From NCBI GenBank assembly GCA_021827645.1, contig JAKAVA010000070.1, forward strand, positions 1 through 58,325: DNA of 58,325 nt, given 5' to 3'. This DNA comes from Planctomycetota bacterium (GTDB lineage: Bacteria > Planctomycetota > Phycisphaerae > WQYP01). Shown here piece after piece: positions 29,201 to 35,900 of the stretch (positions are counted from its first letter, which is position 1; each line of letters starts with the position of its first letter). The translations under genes and the position numbers were made by a program. The notes below the pieces were generated by a model. It saw only the letters and a program-made list of their open reading frames with translations. It had not been told where the DNA came from and searched no databases.

Positions 29201-29879
29201 CGGATGGGCATATGACATCGGCTTCGGTGGCCTTGATCATGTGCTCAGCCTTCCCTATGACGTCAACATTCTTGTGCTCGATACCGAAGTGTATTCCAAT
29301 ACCGGCGGGCAGAGCTCAAAGAGCACACCCATCGGCGCCGTGGCCAAATTCGCGGCAGCCGGGAAAAGTACTCAGAAGAAAGACCTGGGACTCATGGCGA
29401 TGAGTTACCGCCATGCCTATGTCGCCAGCGTCGCGTTTGGTGCCAATGACAACCATACCGTCCGCGTCTTCAGCGATGCCGCCGCCTATCCCGGGCCGTC
29501 GCTGATCATTGCATACAGTCACTGCATCGCCCACGGTTACGATCTCAAATTTGGGGCAGGCCAACAGAAGTTGGCCGTCGATAGCGGGGTTTGGCCACTA
29601 TATCATTATGATCCGCGGCTCATTGCTCAAGGGAAACATCCCCTGCAGATTGATTCATCGATCCAACGGGCGGATGTCCGCGATTATCTTCGCAATGAAA
29701 CTCGATTCTCCATGGTCGAAAAAATGAACCCCGAGAGATTCCGCGAACTCTCAGAGGCAGCCGTTCGAAATACTGCCGAGAGGTTGGCGCTATATACCCA
29801 ACTGGCAGGTTTTGCAATTCCTGAAACTCCAATAGTTGTCAAAGGTGATGCGTCCGCTGATTCCAAGAAAGGAAGCTGA
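26274..29879 (+). CDS. nifJ: Pyruvate:ferredoxin (flavodoxin) oxidoreductase
   Basis: Single-chain PFOR of 1201 residues that oxidises pyruvate with CoA to acetyl-CoA and CO2 and passes electrons to ferredoxin or flavodoxin. The N-terminal domain shows YRTTEAAVIYPITPASPMGE and EGGAIGAAHGVL. The ferredoxin-like domain carries two [4Fe-4S] motifs (CIQCNKCAFVCPHAA and CTGCGLCVEICPAKD). The thiamine-pyrophosphate domain has GACAGCGETPYLKLL, NATGCSSIYG and GGDGWAYDIGFGG. The ATG at 26274 follows AAGGA; a longer frame reading back into hoxW is rejected. Being inside a hydrogenase operon, it is the likely source of reducing power for H2 production. Confidence 0.96.
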   Translation: MSNMHITMDGNEAAASVAYRTTEAAVIYPITPASPMGEFFDDWASRGRTNIWGDVPKIVEMQSEGGAIGAAHGVLQSGALCTTATASQGLLLMIPNLYKIAGELTSFVIHVAARSVATHALSIFGDHSDVMACRQTGFAILASMNVQEAHDQAAISLAATLRSRIPFIHFFDGFRTSHELNSVAILSDDQLRTYIPQEGISAHRQRALTPDAPVLRGTAQNPDTFFQAREAINPFYDHLPNILVEEMRRFGQLTGRHYQPYEYRGHPQATRIIILMGSGAETASETVKLLVAQGEDVGCVIVRMYRPFAADMLINAIPVSARKIAVLDRTKEPGSAGEPLYQDVITSLAQAAMVNVLPMGIMPTVIGGRYGLSSKEFTPAMVKAVLIELAKPNPKPRFTVGISDDVTHLSLPIDENFDLPTGDSAAVFYGLGADGTVGANKNSIKIIGDLAGLHAQGYFVYDSKKSGAMTISHLRFGKEIVRAPYLIHKADFIACHAFEFLKHIDVLEKAATGGTFLLNAPMEADRVWDHLPIEIQQTLIEKQMRLFAIDAYSIARNTGMGRRINTIMQTAFFAISGILPVEQAIAAIKNAIKKTYEKRGEEVVRRNNEAVDQTLANLHQITLPANATSSTRQESFARPDMPEFARRVQAVMMAGKGDLLPVSAFPVDGTWPTGTSQWEKRNIATEIPQWDTQFCIQCNKCAFVCPHAAIRAKIYDAADLKGAPEHFKHVSYKAPDFKGMSYTLQVAPEDCTGCGLCVEICPAKDKANPRHKAINMTPQIPIRQRERDNFEFFLRIPELDRTRITRMDVKSSQFLLPLFEFSGACAGCGETPYLKLLTQLFGDRLIIANATGCSSIYGANLPTTPYSKNSDNRGPAWNNSLFEDNAEFGLGIRLGLDQHILQTRRLVTELSSVLGTALATTLLNADQSSEKGIVEQRNRVADLRNALKAVKDPRADILSRMADYLVRKSVWIVGGDGWAYDIGFGGLDHVLSLPYDVNILVLDTEVYSNTGGQSSKSTPIGAVAKFAAAGKSTQKKDLGLMAMSYRHAYVASVAFGANDNHTVRVFSDAAAYPGPSLIIAYSHCIAHGYDLKFGAGQQKLAVDSGVWPLYHYDPRLIAQGKHPLQIDSSIQRADVRDYLRNETRFSMVEKMNPERFRELSEAAVRNTAERLALYTQLAGFAIPETPIVVKGDASADSKKGS

Positions 29880-29883
29880 TAAT

Positions 29884-30876
29884 ATGGATTTGTCTACTCA
29901 ATACATGGGCTTCAATCTCCCACATCCACTTATCCCGGGCGCATCTCCCATGGTGGATGACCTTGATACGGTGCGTCGCCTCGAAGATGCGGGTGCTCCC
30001 ATGATCATCATGCACTCCATTTTTGAAGAGCAACTGGTAAAAGAGGAGCTTTATGTAGACTGGACGATCATGCAGGGAGAATACAACTCCGGTGAGGCGT
30101 CCGGATATCTTCCGACGCCATACCATTTTCGTCTGGGGCCCGATACCTATCTCAAGCAGTTGCAGAAAATAAAGCAGGCGGTGCGGGTGCCCGTCATCGC
30201 GTCGCTCAACGGCCATACCCGCGGAGGCTGGACCGCCTATGCCAAGTTACTTCAGGAAAGCGGTGCCGACGGCATTGAACTGAATTTGTACGATCTGATT
30301 CTCTCCATCGGTCGCAATTCCGCAGATGTTGAACGCGAATCCCTCGAAATCATCCGGGACGTACGCGAATCGGTGAAACTCCCTTTGGCCGTCAAACTCT
30401 CCCCGTTTTACACCTCGCCGGTCCATTTTGTGGCACAGGCTGTCCGGGCAGGGGCGGAAAATGTGGTGATATTCAACCGCTTTTATCAGGCCGATATTGA
30501 TATTGAAAATCTAACGGTAAAGCGGGATCTTAGGCTCTCCACCTCCGACGAACTGCTTCCTCGCCTGAAATGGACAGCCGCTCTCAGCGGGCATGTCAAC
30601 TGCCGTCTGGCTATTACCGGCGGCGTTCACAACGTTGAAGACATTGTGAAGTGTATCATGGTCGGCGCCGATGCGGTTCAGATAGTTTCGGCACTTTTGA
30701 AGCATGGCCCGGAACATCTCACAACATTGCGAGATGCTCTGGCCCATTGGATGCAGGCGCATGAATACACTTCCATAAAACAGATGAAGGGATGTATGAG
30801 CATGATGCGGTCACCGCTGCCGGAGCTTTTCGAGCGTCGTAATTACATCGAAATACTCCAGGGTTGGAAAAAATAG
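29884..30876 (+). CDS. Dihydroorotate dehydrogenase-like flavoprotein of unknown substrate
   Basis: TIM-barrel protein of 330 residues related to class 1 dihydroorotate dehydrogenases, expected to bind FMN (LAITGGVHNVEDIVKCIMVGADAVQI is the C-terminal phosphate-binding region, written here as the family name suggests). It begins MDLSTQYMGFNLPHPLIPGA, only four bases after nifJ. The place where true DHODs have the substrate-binding N-x-SCPN loop reads GIELNLYDL instead, so orotate chemistry is doubtful. This DHOD-like branch is, as I recall it, often found beside PFOR genes, and it may feed or accept electrons there. The exact reaction is not known to me. Confidence 0.8.
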   Translation: MDLSTQYMGFNLPHPLIPGASPMVDDLDTVRRLEDAGAPMIIMHSIFEEQLVKEELYVDWTIMQGEYNSGEASGYLPTPYHFRLGPDTYLKQLQKIKQAVRVPVIASLNGHTRGGWTAYAKLLQESGADGIELNLYDLILSIGRNSADVERESLEIIRDVRESVKLPLAVKLSPFYTSPVHFVAQAVRAGAENVVIFNRFYQADIDIENLTVKRDLRLSTSDELLPRLKWTAALSGHVNCRLAITGGVHNVEDIVKCIMVGADAVQIVSALLKHGPEHLTTLRDALAHWMQAHEYTSIKQMKGCMSMMRSPLPELFERRNYIEILQGWKK

Positions 30877-30909
30877 GAAGCCAATATGCGGAGGATGTGC
30901 GGTTAGATT

Positions 30910-31263
30910 ATGCATGAAGTTTCAATCGCCGAATCACTGGCGGATTTGATCCGTCGCCATCTGCCACCTCATCAGCACCTGATCGGCATTACCGTCCGTA
31001 TCGGTCCTATTCACGGTGTGGTACCGGAATCGCTGGAAATGGCGTGGAATGTGGTCAGTGAAAAAGAGGGCTGGAGTGGATCACAACTCCATGTGATAAC
31101 ACCGCCCTGGCGATTACGATGCGGGGCCTGCGGCCGCTGCTGGGAACCGGTGACGGTCGACGAGCACTGTACTTGCGGCAGTCCCCACGCTGATATCATG
31201 GCGGGTGATGAATTCGTGCTGGAATCTATTGATGTGGAATCGGCGGTAAACTGTCCGCAGTGA
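30910..31263 (+). CDS. hypA: Hydrogenase nickel incorporation protein HypA, variant zinc site
   Basis: Nickel chaperone of 117 residues that works with HypB to load nickel into HoxH. The N-terminus MHEVSIAESLADLI has the nickel-binding Met-His pair, followed by ITVRIGPIHGVVPESLEMAW. The structural zinc domain has C71xxC74 and then C87xC89 with twelve residues between, whereas HypA normally has CxxC in both knuckles. The second knuckle here is one residue short, and Cys77 is an extra cysteine nearby. It follows the DHOD-like gene by 33 bases and precedes hypB by 49. Confidence 0.93.
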   Translation: MHEVSIAESLADLIRRHLPPHQHLIGITVRIGPIHGVVPESLEMAWNVVSEKEGWSGSQLHVITPPWRLRCGACGRCWEPVTVDEHCTCGSPHADIMAGDEFVLESIDVESAVNCPQ

Positions 31264-31312
31264 AAGCGAGGCAGGCGCGCGGCCACTATTGGAAAAGTAG
31301 CAGTGAGACAAA

Positions 31313-31999
31313 ATGATGAGCCATAAAGTACCCATCGTTGAAAATGTTCTCAAACTCAACGACGAATTGGCGTTGCAAAATCGAGAGGTATTTCAGCGGG
31401 CGGGGGTGTTTGTCGTAGATTTGATAGGATCACCGGGTGCCGGCAAAACCTCTCTTCTCGAACTCACCCTCCGGGAACTGGGTAACTTTCTGAATATCGG
31501 CGTGATTGTAGGAGATCCGGCAACCTGTCGGGATGGCGACCGTCTCGCTGCGCATTCGTCAAACATCGTGCAGGTCAACACCGGAACGGGATGTCACCTT
31601 GATGCCAATCAGGTGCGGCATGCATTGGATAAGCTGAATTTGTCGGATATTGATCTGCTGATCATCGAGAACGTCGGCAACCTGATCTGCCCCGTCTCCT
31701 TTAATCTTGGGCAAGACTGCAAAGTGGGCATGTTCAGCGTCAGCGAAGGGGACGATAAAGCCGCCAAGCATCCAAACCTGGTGGTATCAGCCGATTTGTT
31801 GCTCCTCAACAAAATGGACCTCCTTCCCTATATCCCGTTTGATCTGCCCCGATTTCGGCAGGATATTCAGCACTTAAATCGAGATGCCCAATTGCTTGAA
31901 TTGTCGGTGCTCAGCAATCAAGCCAAACCATGGATGGATTGGCTGATATCTCATAGCAAGCATGACCGGCGCTATTCTCATGTCAGCCAGCAACGCTGA
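31313..31999 (+). CDS. hypB: Hydrogenase nickel incorporation GTPase HypB
   Basis: SIMIBI-class GTPase of 228 residues that drives nickel insertion with HypA. The P-loop is GSPGAGKTS near residue 40, followed by VGDPATCRDGDRL, GTGCHLDANQVRHAL (metal-binding Cys-His in the G domain), IENVGNLICP and LLNKMDLLPY. There is no histidine-rich stretch or CxxCGC motif at the N-terminus, so it probably lacks nickel storage and relies on the G-domain site. It is the last gene of the unit. An imperfect hairpin follows directly. Confidence 0.96.
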   Translation: MMSHKVPIVENVLKLNDELALQNREVFQRAGVFVVDLIGSPGAGKTSLLELTLRELGNFLNIGVIVGDPATCRDGDRLAAHSSNIVQVNTGTGCHLDANQVRHALDKLNLSDIDLLIIENVGNLICPVSFNLGQDCKVGMFSVSEGDDKAAKHPNLVVSADLLLLNKMDLLPYIPFDLPRFRQDIQHLNRDAQLLELSVLSNQAKPWMDWLISHSKHDRRYSHVSQQR

Positions 32000-32000
32000 A

Positions 32001-32033
32001 ATTCCCCTGAAATGATTTTCGGTAGGGGGGAAT
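32001..32033 (+). terminator. Hairpin just after hypB
   Basis: ATTCCCC (32001-32007) can pair with GGGGAAT (32027-32033) directly after the hypB stop codon. The loop is long (19 bases) and no T-run follows, so it is a weak candidate for the 3' end of the hydrogenase operon. Confidence 0.35.
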
Positions 32034-32362
32034 CACCGGATTTGAAGCGGGTGCCAGCCACAACGGATTTACCCCGATTTTATTGGCATGCGTGTATGAC
32101 GTCGGCGTGATCATCCCGGCTAAAAGTGGCTTCACGAGTATGACGAGGCCTTGGCGCATCCATACCTTGTCAAGATTCACCAGCATTATTCCGGCAATAC
32201 CCCCATGAAAGTCGGTATTCATCGGACCGAGTTTGATCATTATCGATATTTGACATCTCGTGATGGCTTGTGTTAGGCTCCGCTTGAGAAACTGGGGCAG
32301 GCCGCTTTGTAATCGAATGGCCAATTTCTTGCTCGCAACAAGTTGTCAGGAGAACCGGCAAA
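32034..32362 (+). promoter_or_regulatory. Intergenic region with a candidate promoter for the AIM24-like pair
   Basis: No convincing gene lies here. A perfect TTGACA at 32250-32255 is followed after 18 bases by TAGGCT (32274-32279), a poor -10. Transcription from it would give a leader of about 75 bases before the first AIM24-like gene. A short frame on the opposite strand is not supported by any motif. Confidence 0.4.
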
Positions 32363-33175
32363 ATGTCCATGACCATCGTTAAATGCAGTTGGTGCGGGGC
32401 ACAGAGTCCGCAGGGCACCACAAATTGTCCAAGCTGCGGAGCGCCGCTAGATGCAAGAAATGTCGTGAGCGATTCGGGCTGGAGTGCCGCACCGCGAATA
32501 CGTAACTTCACAAAAATTCAATTCGGATCAAGTGTCTGTCAGGTGGAGGGGCACACAGTTCCCGTGGCGGACATCAGTCTTGCGGCGCAGGACGCAGTAT
32601 TTTTCGAACCGCACGTCATGCTGTGGAAAGACCCGGCACTGCATATTGGAAGTAAGGCCATCGCCGGCGGAGTCAAACGAATGCTGGCCGGTATGCCGTT
32701 TTCGATCTCGATGGCCGAGGGGCCGGGGCATATTGCCTTCTCACGTGATGCGTCGGGCGAACTGGTCGTCCTGCCGCTCCACCCTGGTATGGAACTCGAT
32801 GTGCGGGAACATTCCTTTGTCCTTGCATCGCATGTGATCGATTATTCCTTTGTCCGGATCAAAGGGCTGGCGAATTTAATATTCGGCGGCGAGGGAATGT
32901 TCATGGACCGGTTTGTGACAACCTCGGCACCAGGCATGCTGATTCTGCACGGCTACGGCAATGTGTTTCAGCGAACGCTTAAACCGGGAGAGAGCATTCT
33001 GCTCGAGCCGGGCGGCTTTCTCTACAAGGATTCCTCGGTGCAGATGGACATTGAATTTACCAAGGTTGGCGGCGGAATACTCGGTCAGCATCGCATGGCC
33101 CTGGCACGGATGACCGGTCCGGGGCGGGTGGGAATTCAATCCATGTATCACCATATGAATTCCGGCGAAAAGTGA
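32363..33175 (+). CDS. AIM24-family protein with N-terminal zinc ribbon (first copy)
   Basis: Protein of 270 residues. Residues 1-30 form a zinc ribbon (CSWCGAQSPQGTTNCPSCG). The rest is a beta-rich AIM24/TIGR00266-like domain with glycine-rich strands such as AEGPGHIAFSRDASGELVVL, the FMDRFVTTSAPGMLILHGYG block and LKPGESILLEPGGFLYKD. AIM24-like proteins are of largely unknown function; the mitochondrial member affects inner-membrane structure. No signal peptide or membrane helix is visible. It is followed by a paralogue almost without a gap, so the two may form a hetero-oligomer. Firm on family, silent on function. Confidence 0.78.
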   Translation: MSMTIVKCSWCGAQSPQGTTNCPSCGAPLDARNVVSDSGWSAAPRIRNFTKIQFGSSVCQVEGHTVPVADISLAAQDAVFFEPHVMLWKDPALHIGSKAIAGGVKRMLAGMPFSISMAEGPGHIAFSRDASGELVVLPLHPGMELDVREHSFVLASHVIDYSFVRIKGLANLIFGGEGMFMDRFVTTSAPGMLILHGYGNVFQRTLKPGESILLEPGGFLYKDSSVQMDIEFTKVGGGILGQHRMALARMTGPGRVGIQSMYHHMNSGEK

Positions 33176-33180
33176 GAGCC

Positions 33181-34095
33181 ATGATGACACAGGCAACTTC
33201 GACAAATTTGAATCGGTGTCCCTGGTGCGGTGAAGCGATCACCGCATTGACCGGGAACTGCCCCCGCTGCGGGGCGCCCCTGACGGCTGCCCCTAGAGTG
33301 GATCAATCAGGCTTTGAACAACGGCCGGCTGTCGCGGACATGGCACGATTGCAGTTCGGCCCGAGCACCTGTCAGATCGAGGGTGAAATGGTCCCGGTGG
33401 CGGATTTTCATCTCGCCGCCGACGATTTCATTTATTTCTCCCATCACCAATTGCTCTGGGCAGATGCGGGCATCACGCTTCGAAACAAAAGTATGCAGGA
33501 TGCCTGGAAACGCATGATCGGCGGTATGCCGATCTTTTTAACCGAGGCCGTCGGGCCGGGGCATGTGGCCGTATCGGCAGATGAGGCAGGTGAAACCATC
33601 GCCATCCCGCTTGATGCCGGTGCTGGCGTAGACGTGCACGAGAATCACTTTCTGGCTGCAACCAGTGAAATCGATTTGAAGTTGCGTCCGACCGATATCT
33701 GGGTCACGCTGGGTGAATCGGGCGAAGATGAGAAAGCCCATAAGCTGCTGCGACCGATCGGCATGTTTTATGATCGGTTCGTCGCGGGGAAATCGCCGGG
33801 TATTGTATTTGTGCATTGTCGGGGAAACTGCTTCGTGCAGAATCTCATGCCCGAGCAGGCGATTCTGATCAAACCGGGTGCGTTCCTTTACAAGGACCCG
33901 CAGGTGAAATTGATCCTGCATGTCGAGTACATCTCGATCCGGGCCATTGGCTTTCCCGGCGGACTTCCCGGTGCCCGAATCTGGCTGCGTGCAACAGGCC
34001 CCGGAAAAATTGCCGTCCAATCGGCCTACAGGCAGACTGAACTCGTTCATGAATCGATTATCAATTCCAGCATATCGACCTATGACGATACGTGA
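33181..34095 (+). CDS. AIM24-family protein with N-terminal zinc ribbon (second copy)
   Basis: Tandem paralogue of the preceding gene, 304 residues. It has the same layout: a zinc ribbon CPWCGEAITALTGNCPRCG, then matching blocks (MARLQFGPSTCQIEGEMVPVAD, GPGHVAVSADEAGETIAIPL, FYDRFVAGKSPGIVFVHCRG, PGAFLYKDP). It is about 35 residues longer through inserts near GESGEDEKAHKLL and a longer tail. The start is ATG 33181. A GTG at 33172 overlapping the previous stop is an alternative. Divergence between copies suggests an old duplication kept for two distinct roles. Confidence 0.76.
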   Translation: MMTQATSTNLNRCPWCGEAITALTGNCPRCGAPLTAAPRVDQSGFEQRPAVADMARLQFGPSTCQIEGEMVPVADFHLAADDFIYFSHHQLLWADAGITLRNKSMQDAWKRMIGGMPIFLTEAVGPGHVAVSADEAGETIAIPLDAGAGVDVHENHFLAATSEIDLKLRPTDIWVTLGESGEDEKAHKLLRPIGMFYDRFVAGKSPGIVFVHCRGNCFVQNLMPEQAILIKPGAFLYKDPQVKLILHVEYISIRAIGFPGGLPGARIWLRATGPGKIAVQSAYRQTELVHESIINSSISTYDDT

Positions 34096-34119
34096 TTGCC
34101 GGATGCCGGTGGTGAGACT

Positions 34120-34136
34120 GCCATAGCACCTATGGC
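34120..34136. promoter_or_regulatory. Perfect 7-3-7 inverted repeat upstream of ubiE
   Basis: GCCATAG (34120-34126) and CTATGGC (34130-34136) are exact reverse complements around CAC. The repeat ends 17 bases before the TATAAT box of ubiE, where a -35 element would sit. It could be an operator or the 3' hairpin of the AIM24-like operon; no T-run follows. Confidence 0.4.
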
Positions 34137-34153
34137 CTAGGCGGCGGGCGGGC

Positions 34154-34159
34154 TATAAT
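34154..34159 (+). promoter_or_regulatory. -10 box (TATAAT) for ubiE, leaderless spacing
   Basis: A perfect TATAAT is followed by six bases and then the ubiE ATG. At normal -10 to start-site spacing, transcription would begin at the A of the start codon. No ribosome-binding site is present between them, which supports a leaderless mRNA. Confidence 0.65.
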
Positions 34160-34165
34160 ATTGCC

Positions 34166-34966
34166 ATGAAGTCAGCAGGTCACACGCCTACGCCCGAAAC
34201 ATCCGTATCACCGGCTGCCGTCCCGCTATGGAACCATGGAAATCTGAGTAATCCGCATCTGTCGTCCGATAAATCGGACCGAGTTAGGGCCATGTTTGCG
34301 GCGATTGCCCCGGCGTATGATCTCAATAATCATCTGCACTCCATGGGAATTGATCATTCGTGGCGGCGCAAGGCGGTTGCCGCGGCGGAAGTGCGCCCCA
34401 CCGATGTTGTTGCCGATATCGCCTGCGGCACAGGCGATTTGAGTTTTGCCTTTGCCAGGGCCGGGGCGAAGCGCGTCATAGGATTGGATTTTTGTCATCC
34501 CATGACCCGTGGCGCGATCGACAAAGCCGCCCACGGAAGAATGGCGTCGCAGATCGGCTTTTCCGATGGGGACGCAACGCGTCTGCCACTTGCGAATGCT
34601 TCGGTGGATGTTGTATCCATCGCATTTGGTCTGCGAAATGTTGACAGGTGGACGGACGCAATACGAGAATTTTTCCGCGTTCTTCGCCCGGGCGGACGCC
34701 TGATCATTCTTGAATTCACGACACCCAAAAGTCCCGTCATCGGAAGCCTGTTCAATCTTTATTTTCATCATCTGGTTCCCCTTACGGCATCGCTTATCAG
34801 TGGGGATCGGACCGGTGCCTATTACTATCTGCCTCGCAGCGTTGGTACGTTTCCGGGCTCGGACCGTATCTGCTCAGCCATGAAGGATGCAGGGTTTTCC
34901 GATGTCGGTTATCAGTCGCTCACCTTCGGCGTGTGTGCGTGCTATCGCGGAGTCCGGCATGGTTAA
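34166..34966 (+). CDS. ubiE: Demethylmenaquinone methyltransferase (UbiE/MenG)
   Basis: SAM-dependent C-methyltransferase of 266 residues for the last step of menaquinone (or ubiquinone) synthesis. After an unrelated 35-residue N-terminus come MFAAIAPAYDLNNHLHSMG, the SAM motif VVADIACGTGDLSFAFA, FGLRNVDRWTDAIREF and RPGGRLIILEFTTPKSP, then YYYLPRSVGTFPGSD. All are diagnostic of UbiE/MenG. It starts the run ubiE - small CxxC protein - ubiX - ubiA. In an anaerobe the product is most likely menaquinone. Confidence 0.94.
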   Translation: MKSAGHTPTPETSVSPAAVPLWNHGNLSNPHLSSDKSDRVRAMFAAIAPAYDLNNHLHSMGIDHSWRRKAVAAAEVRPTDVVADIACGTGDLSFAFARAGAKRVIGLDFCHPMTRGAIDKAAHGRMASQIGFSDGDATRLPLANASVDVVSIAFGLRNVDRWTDAIREFFRVLRPGGRLIILEFTTPKSPVIGSLFNLYFHHLVPLTASLISGDRTGAYYYLPRSVGTFPGSDRICSAMKDAGFSDVGYQSLTFGVCACYRGVRHG

Positions 34967-35288
34967 CAAAAATGACAGCCGTCCGGTCATGCGCAGAATC
35001 TTCCGATCTCGCTGGCAGTGTCGCCATTGTCGGGTCTTCATCGGGGAGGAAAACATCGCAGTCTATTCTGCGCGTCTGCCGGAGCGTACCAAACCGACCT
35101 GGTTTTTCGCAGCCATGACACTGCTGGATCATCTGCGTGATTGCGGCGGCCACGATTATTCGCAGGAACTTCGCAGCCGATATGGGGACGATTTTTTATG
35201 TCATCCTGAAATTTATGAATGGTTTAATGAGCATGGGCTTATTGATACACAATTGACGGATGAATTTGCACTGGACGACGGGCTATAG
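34959..35288 (+). CDS. Small hypothetical protein with CxxC motif
   Basis: A 109-residue protein beginning inside the last eight bases of ubiE, so likely translated with it. Seen are a basic N-terminus, a single CRHC metal- or redox-type motif near residue 22, the segment TWFFAAMTLLDHLRDCGGHDY, and an acidic C-terminus (LTDEFALDDGL). I recognise no family. Its place between ubiE and ubiX, with tight spacing on both sides, suggests a link to quinone synthesis, but this is only context. Confidence 0.6.
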   Translation: MVNKNDSRPVMRRIFRSRWQCRHCRVFIGEENIAVYSARLPERTKPTWFFAAMTLLDHLRDCGGHDYSQELRSRYGDDFLCHPEIYEWFNEHGLIDTQLTDEFALDDGL

Positions 35289-35303
35289 ACAGGAAGATAT
35301 ACC

Positions 35304-35900
35304 ATGAGCGATGAGGCTCCGATCATTCTTGCGATCACCGGCGCATCCGGTGCACCGTATGCCCGGCGAATTTTGCTGGGATTGGCGGAAGCACACAGGC
35401 GTGTGCATCTGATTATCTCTCCGGCCGGGCGCCGTCTGCTGCATGATGAGTTGGGCGTGGAACAACCCGATCCGGAATCTATCCTCGGCACTTCTCTTCC
35501 GCATGATATTACCGTATTGCCTTATAACGATGTGGGCGCCTGTATCGCATCGGGATCCTATCGCCATGCCGGCATGGTGATCGCTCCATGCTCCAGCAGT
35601 CGCCTGGCCCAAGTCGCGCATGGGCTGGGCGATAATCTGATCTCGCGTGCCGCTCAGGTGACGCTCAAAGAACGCCGCCCGCTCATCTTGCTTCACCGCG
35701 AGATGCCTGTAAGTCTGATCGAACTGCGGAATATGGTTCAGGTGACCGAAGCTGGTGGTGTGATCTGCCCGGCAAGTCCGGGGTTTTACCTGCGTCCGCA
35801 GAGCATTGACGATCTGGTGACGATGACGGCCGGCCGAGTTCTGGACCTGCTCGGCGTGGAGCACACATGGAACATCCGCTGGCGTGGAGCAGGTGCCTGA
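35304..35900 (+). CDS. ubiX: Flavin prenyltransferase (UbiX/Pad1 family)
   Basis: 198 residues; makes the prenylated FMN cofactor that UbiD-type decarboxylases need. The N-terminal FMN motif is AITGASGAPYARRIL. Later motifs are DVGACIASGSYRHAGMVIAPCSSSRLA (the APCS block) and RRPLILLHREMPVSLIELRNM (the family's REMP motif). AGGAAG lies upstream of the ATG. No ubiD gene lies in the window. With ubiA and ubiE beside it, the set resembles the late futalosine steps (MqnM, MqnP, MqnG), though the classic ubiquinone naming is retained because the sequence alone does not separate them. Confidence 0.93.
   Translation: MSDEAPIILAITGASGAPYARRILLGLAEAHRRVHLIISPAGRRLLHDELGVEQPDPESILGTSLPHDITVLPYNDVGACIASGSYRHAGMVIAPCSSSRLAQVAHGLGDNLISRAAQVTLKERRPLILLHREMPVSLIELRNMVQVTEAGGVICPASPGFYLRPQSIDDLVTMTAGRVLDLLGVEHTWNIRWRGAGA

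Noticed and set aside
31983-32324. Minus-strand frame of 113 codons after hypB
   Set aside because: No motif, no ribosome-binding site I can accept, and it overlaps the hypB 3' end and the promoter region of the next operon.
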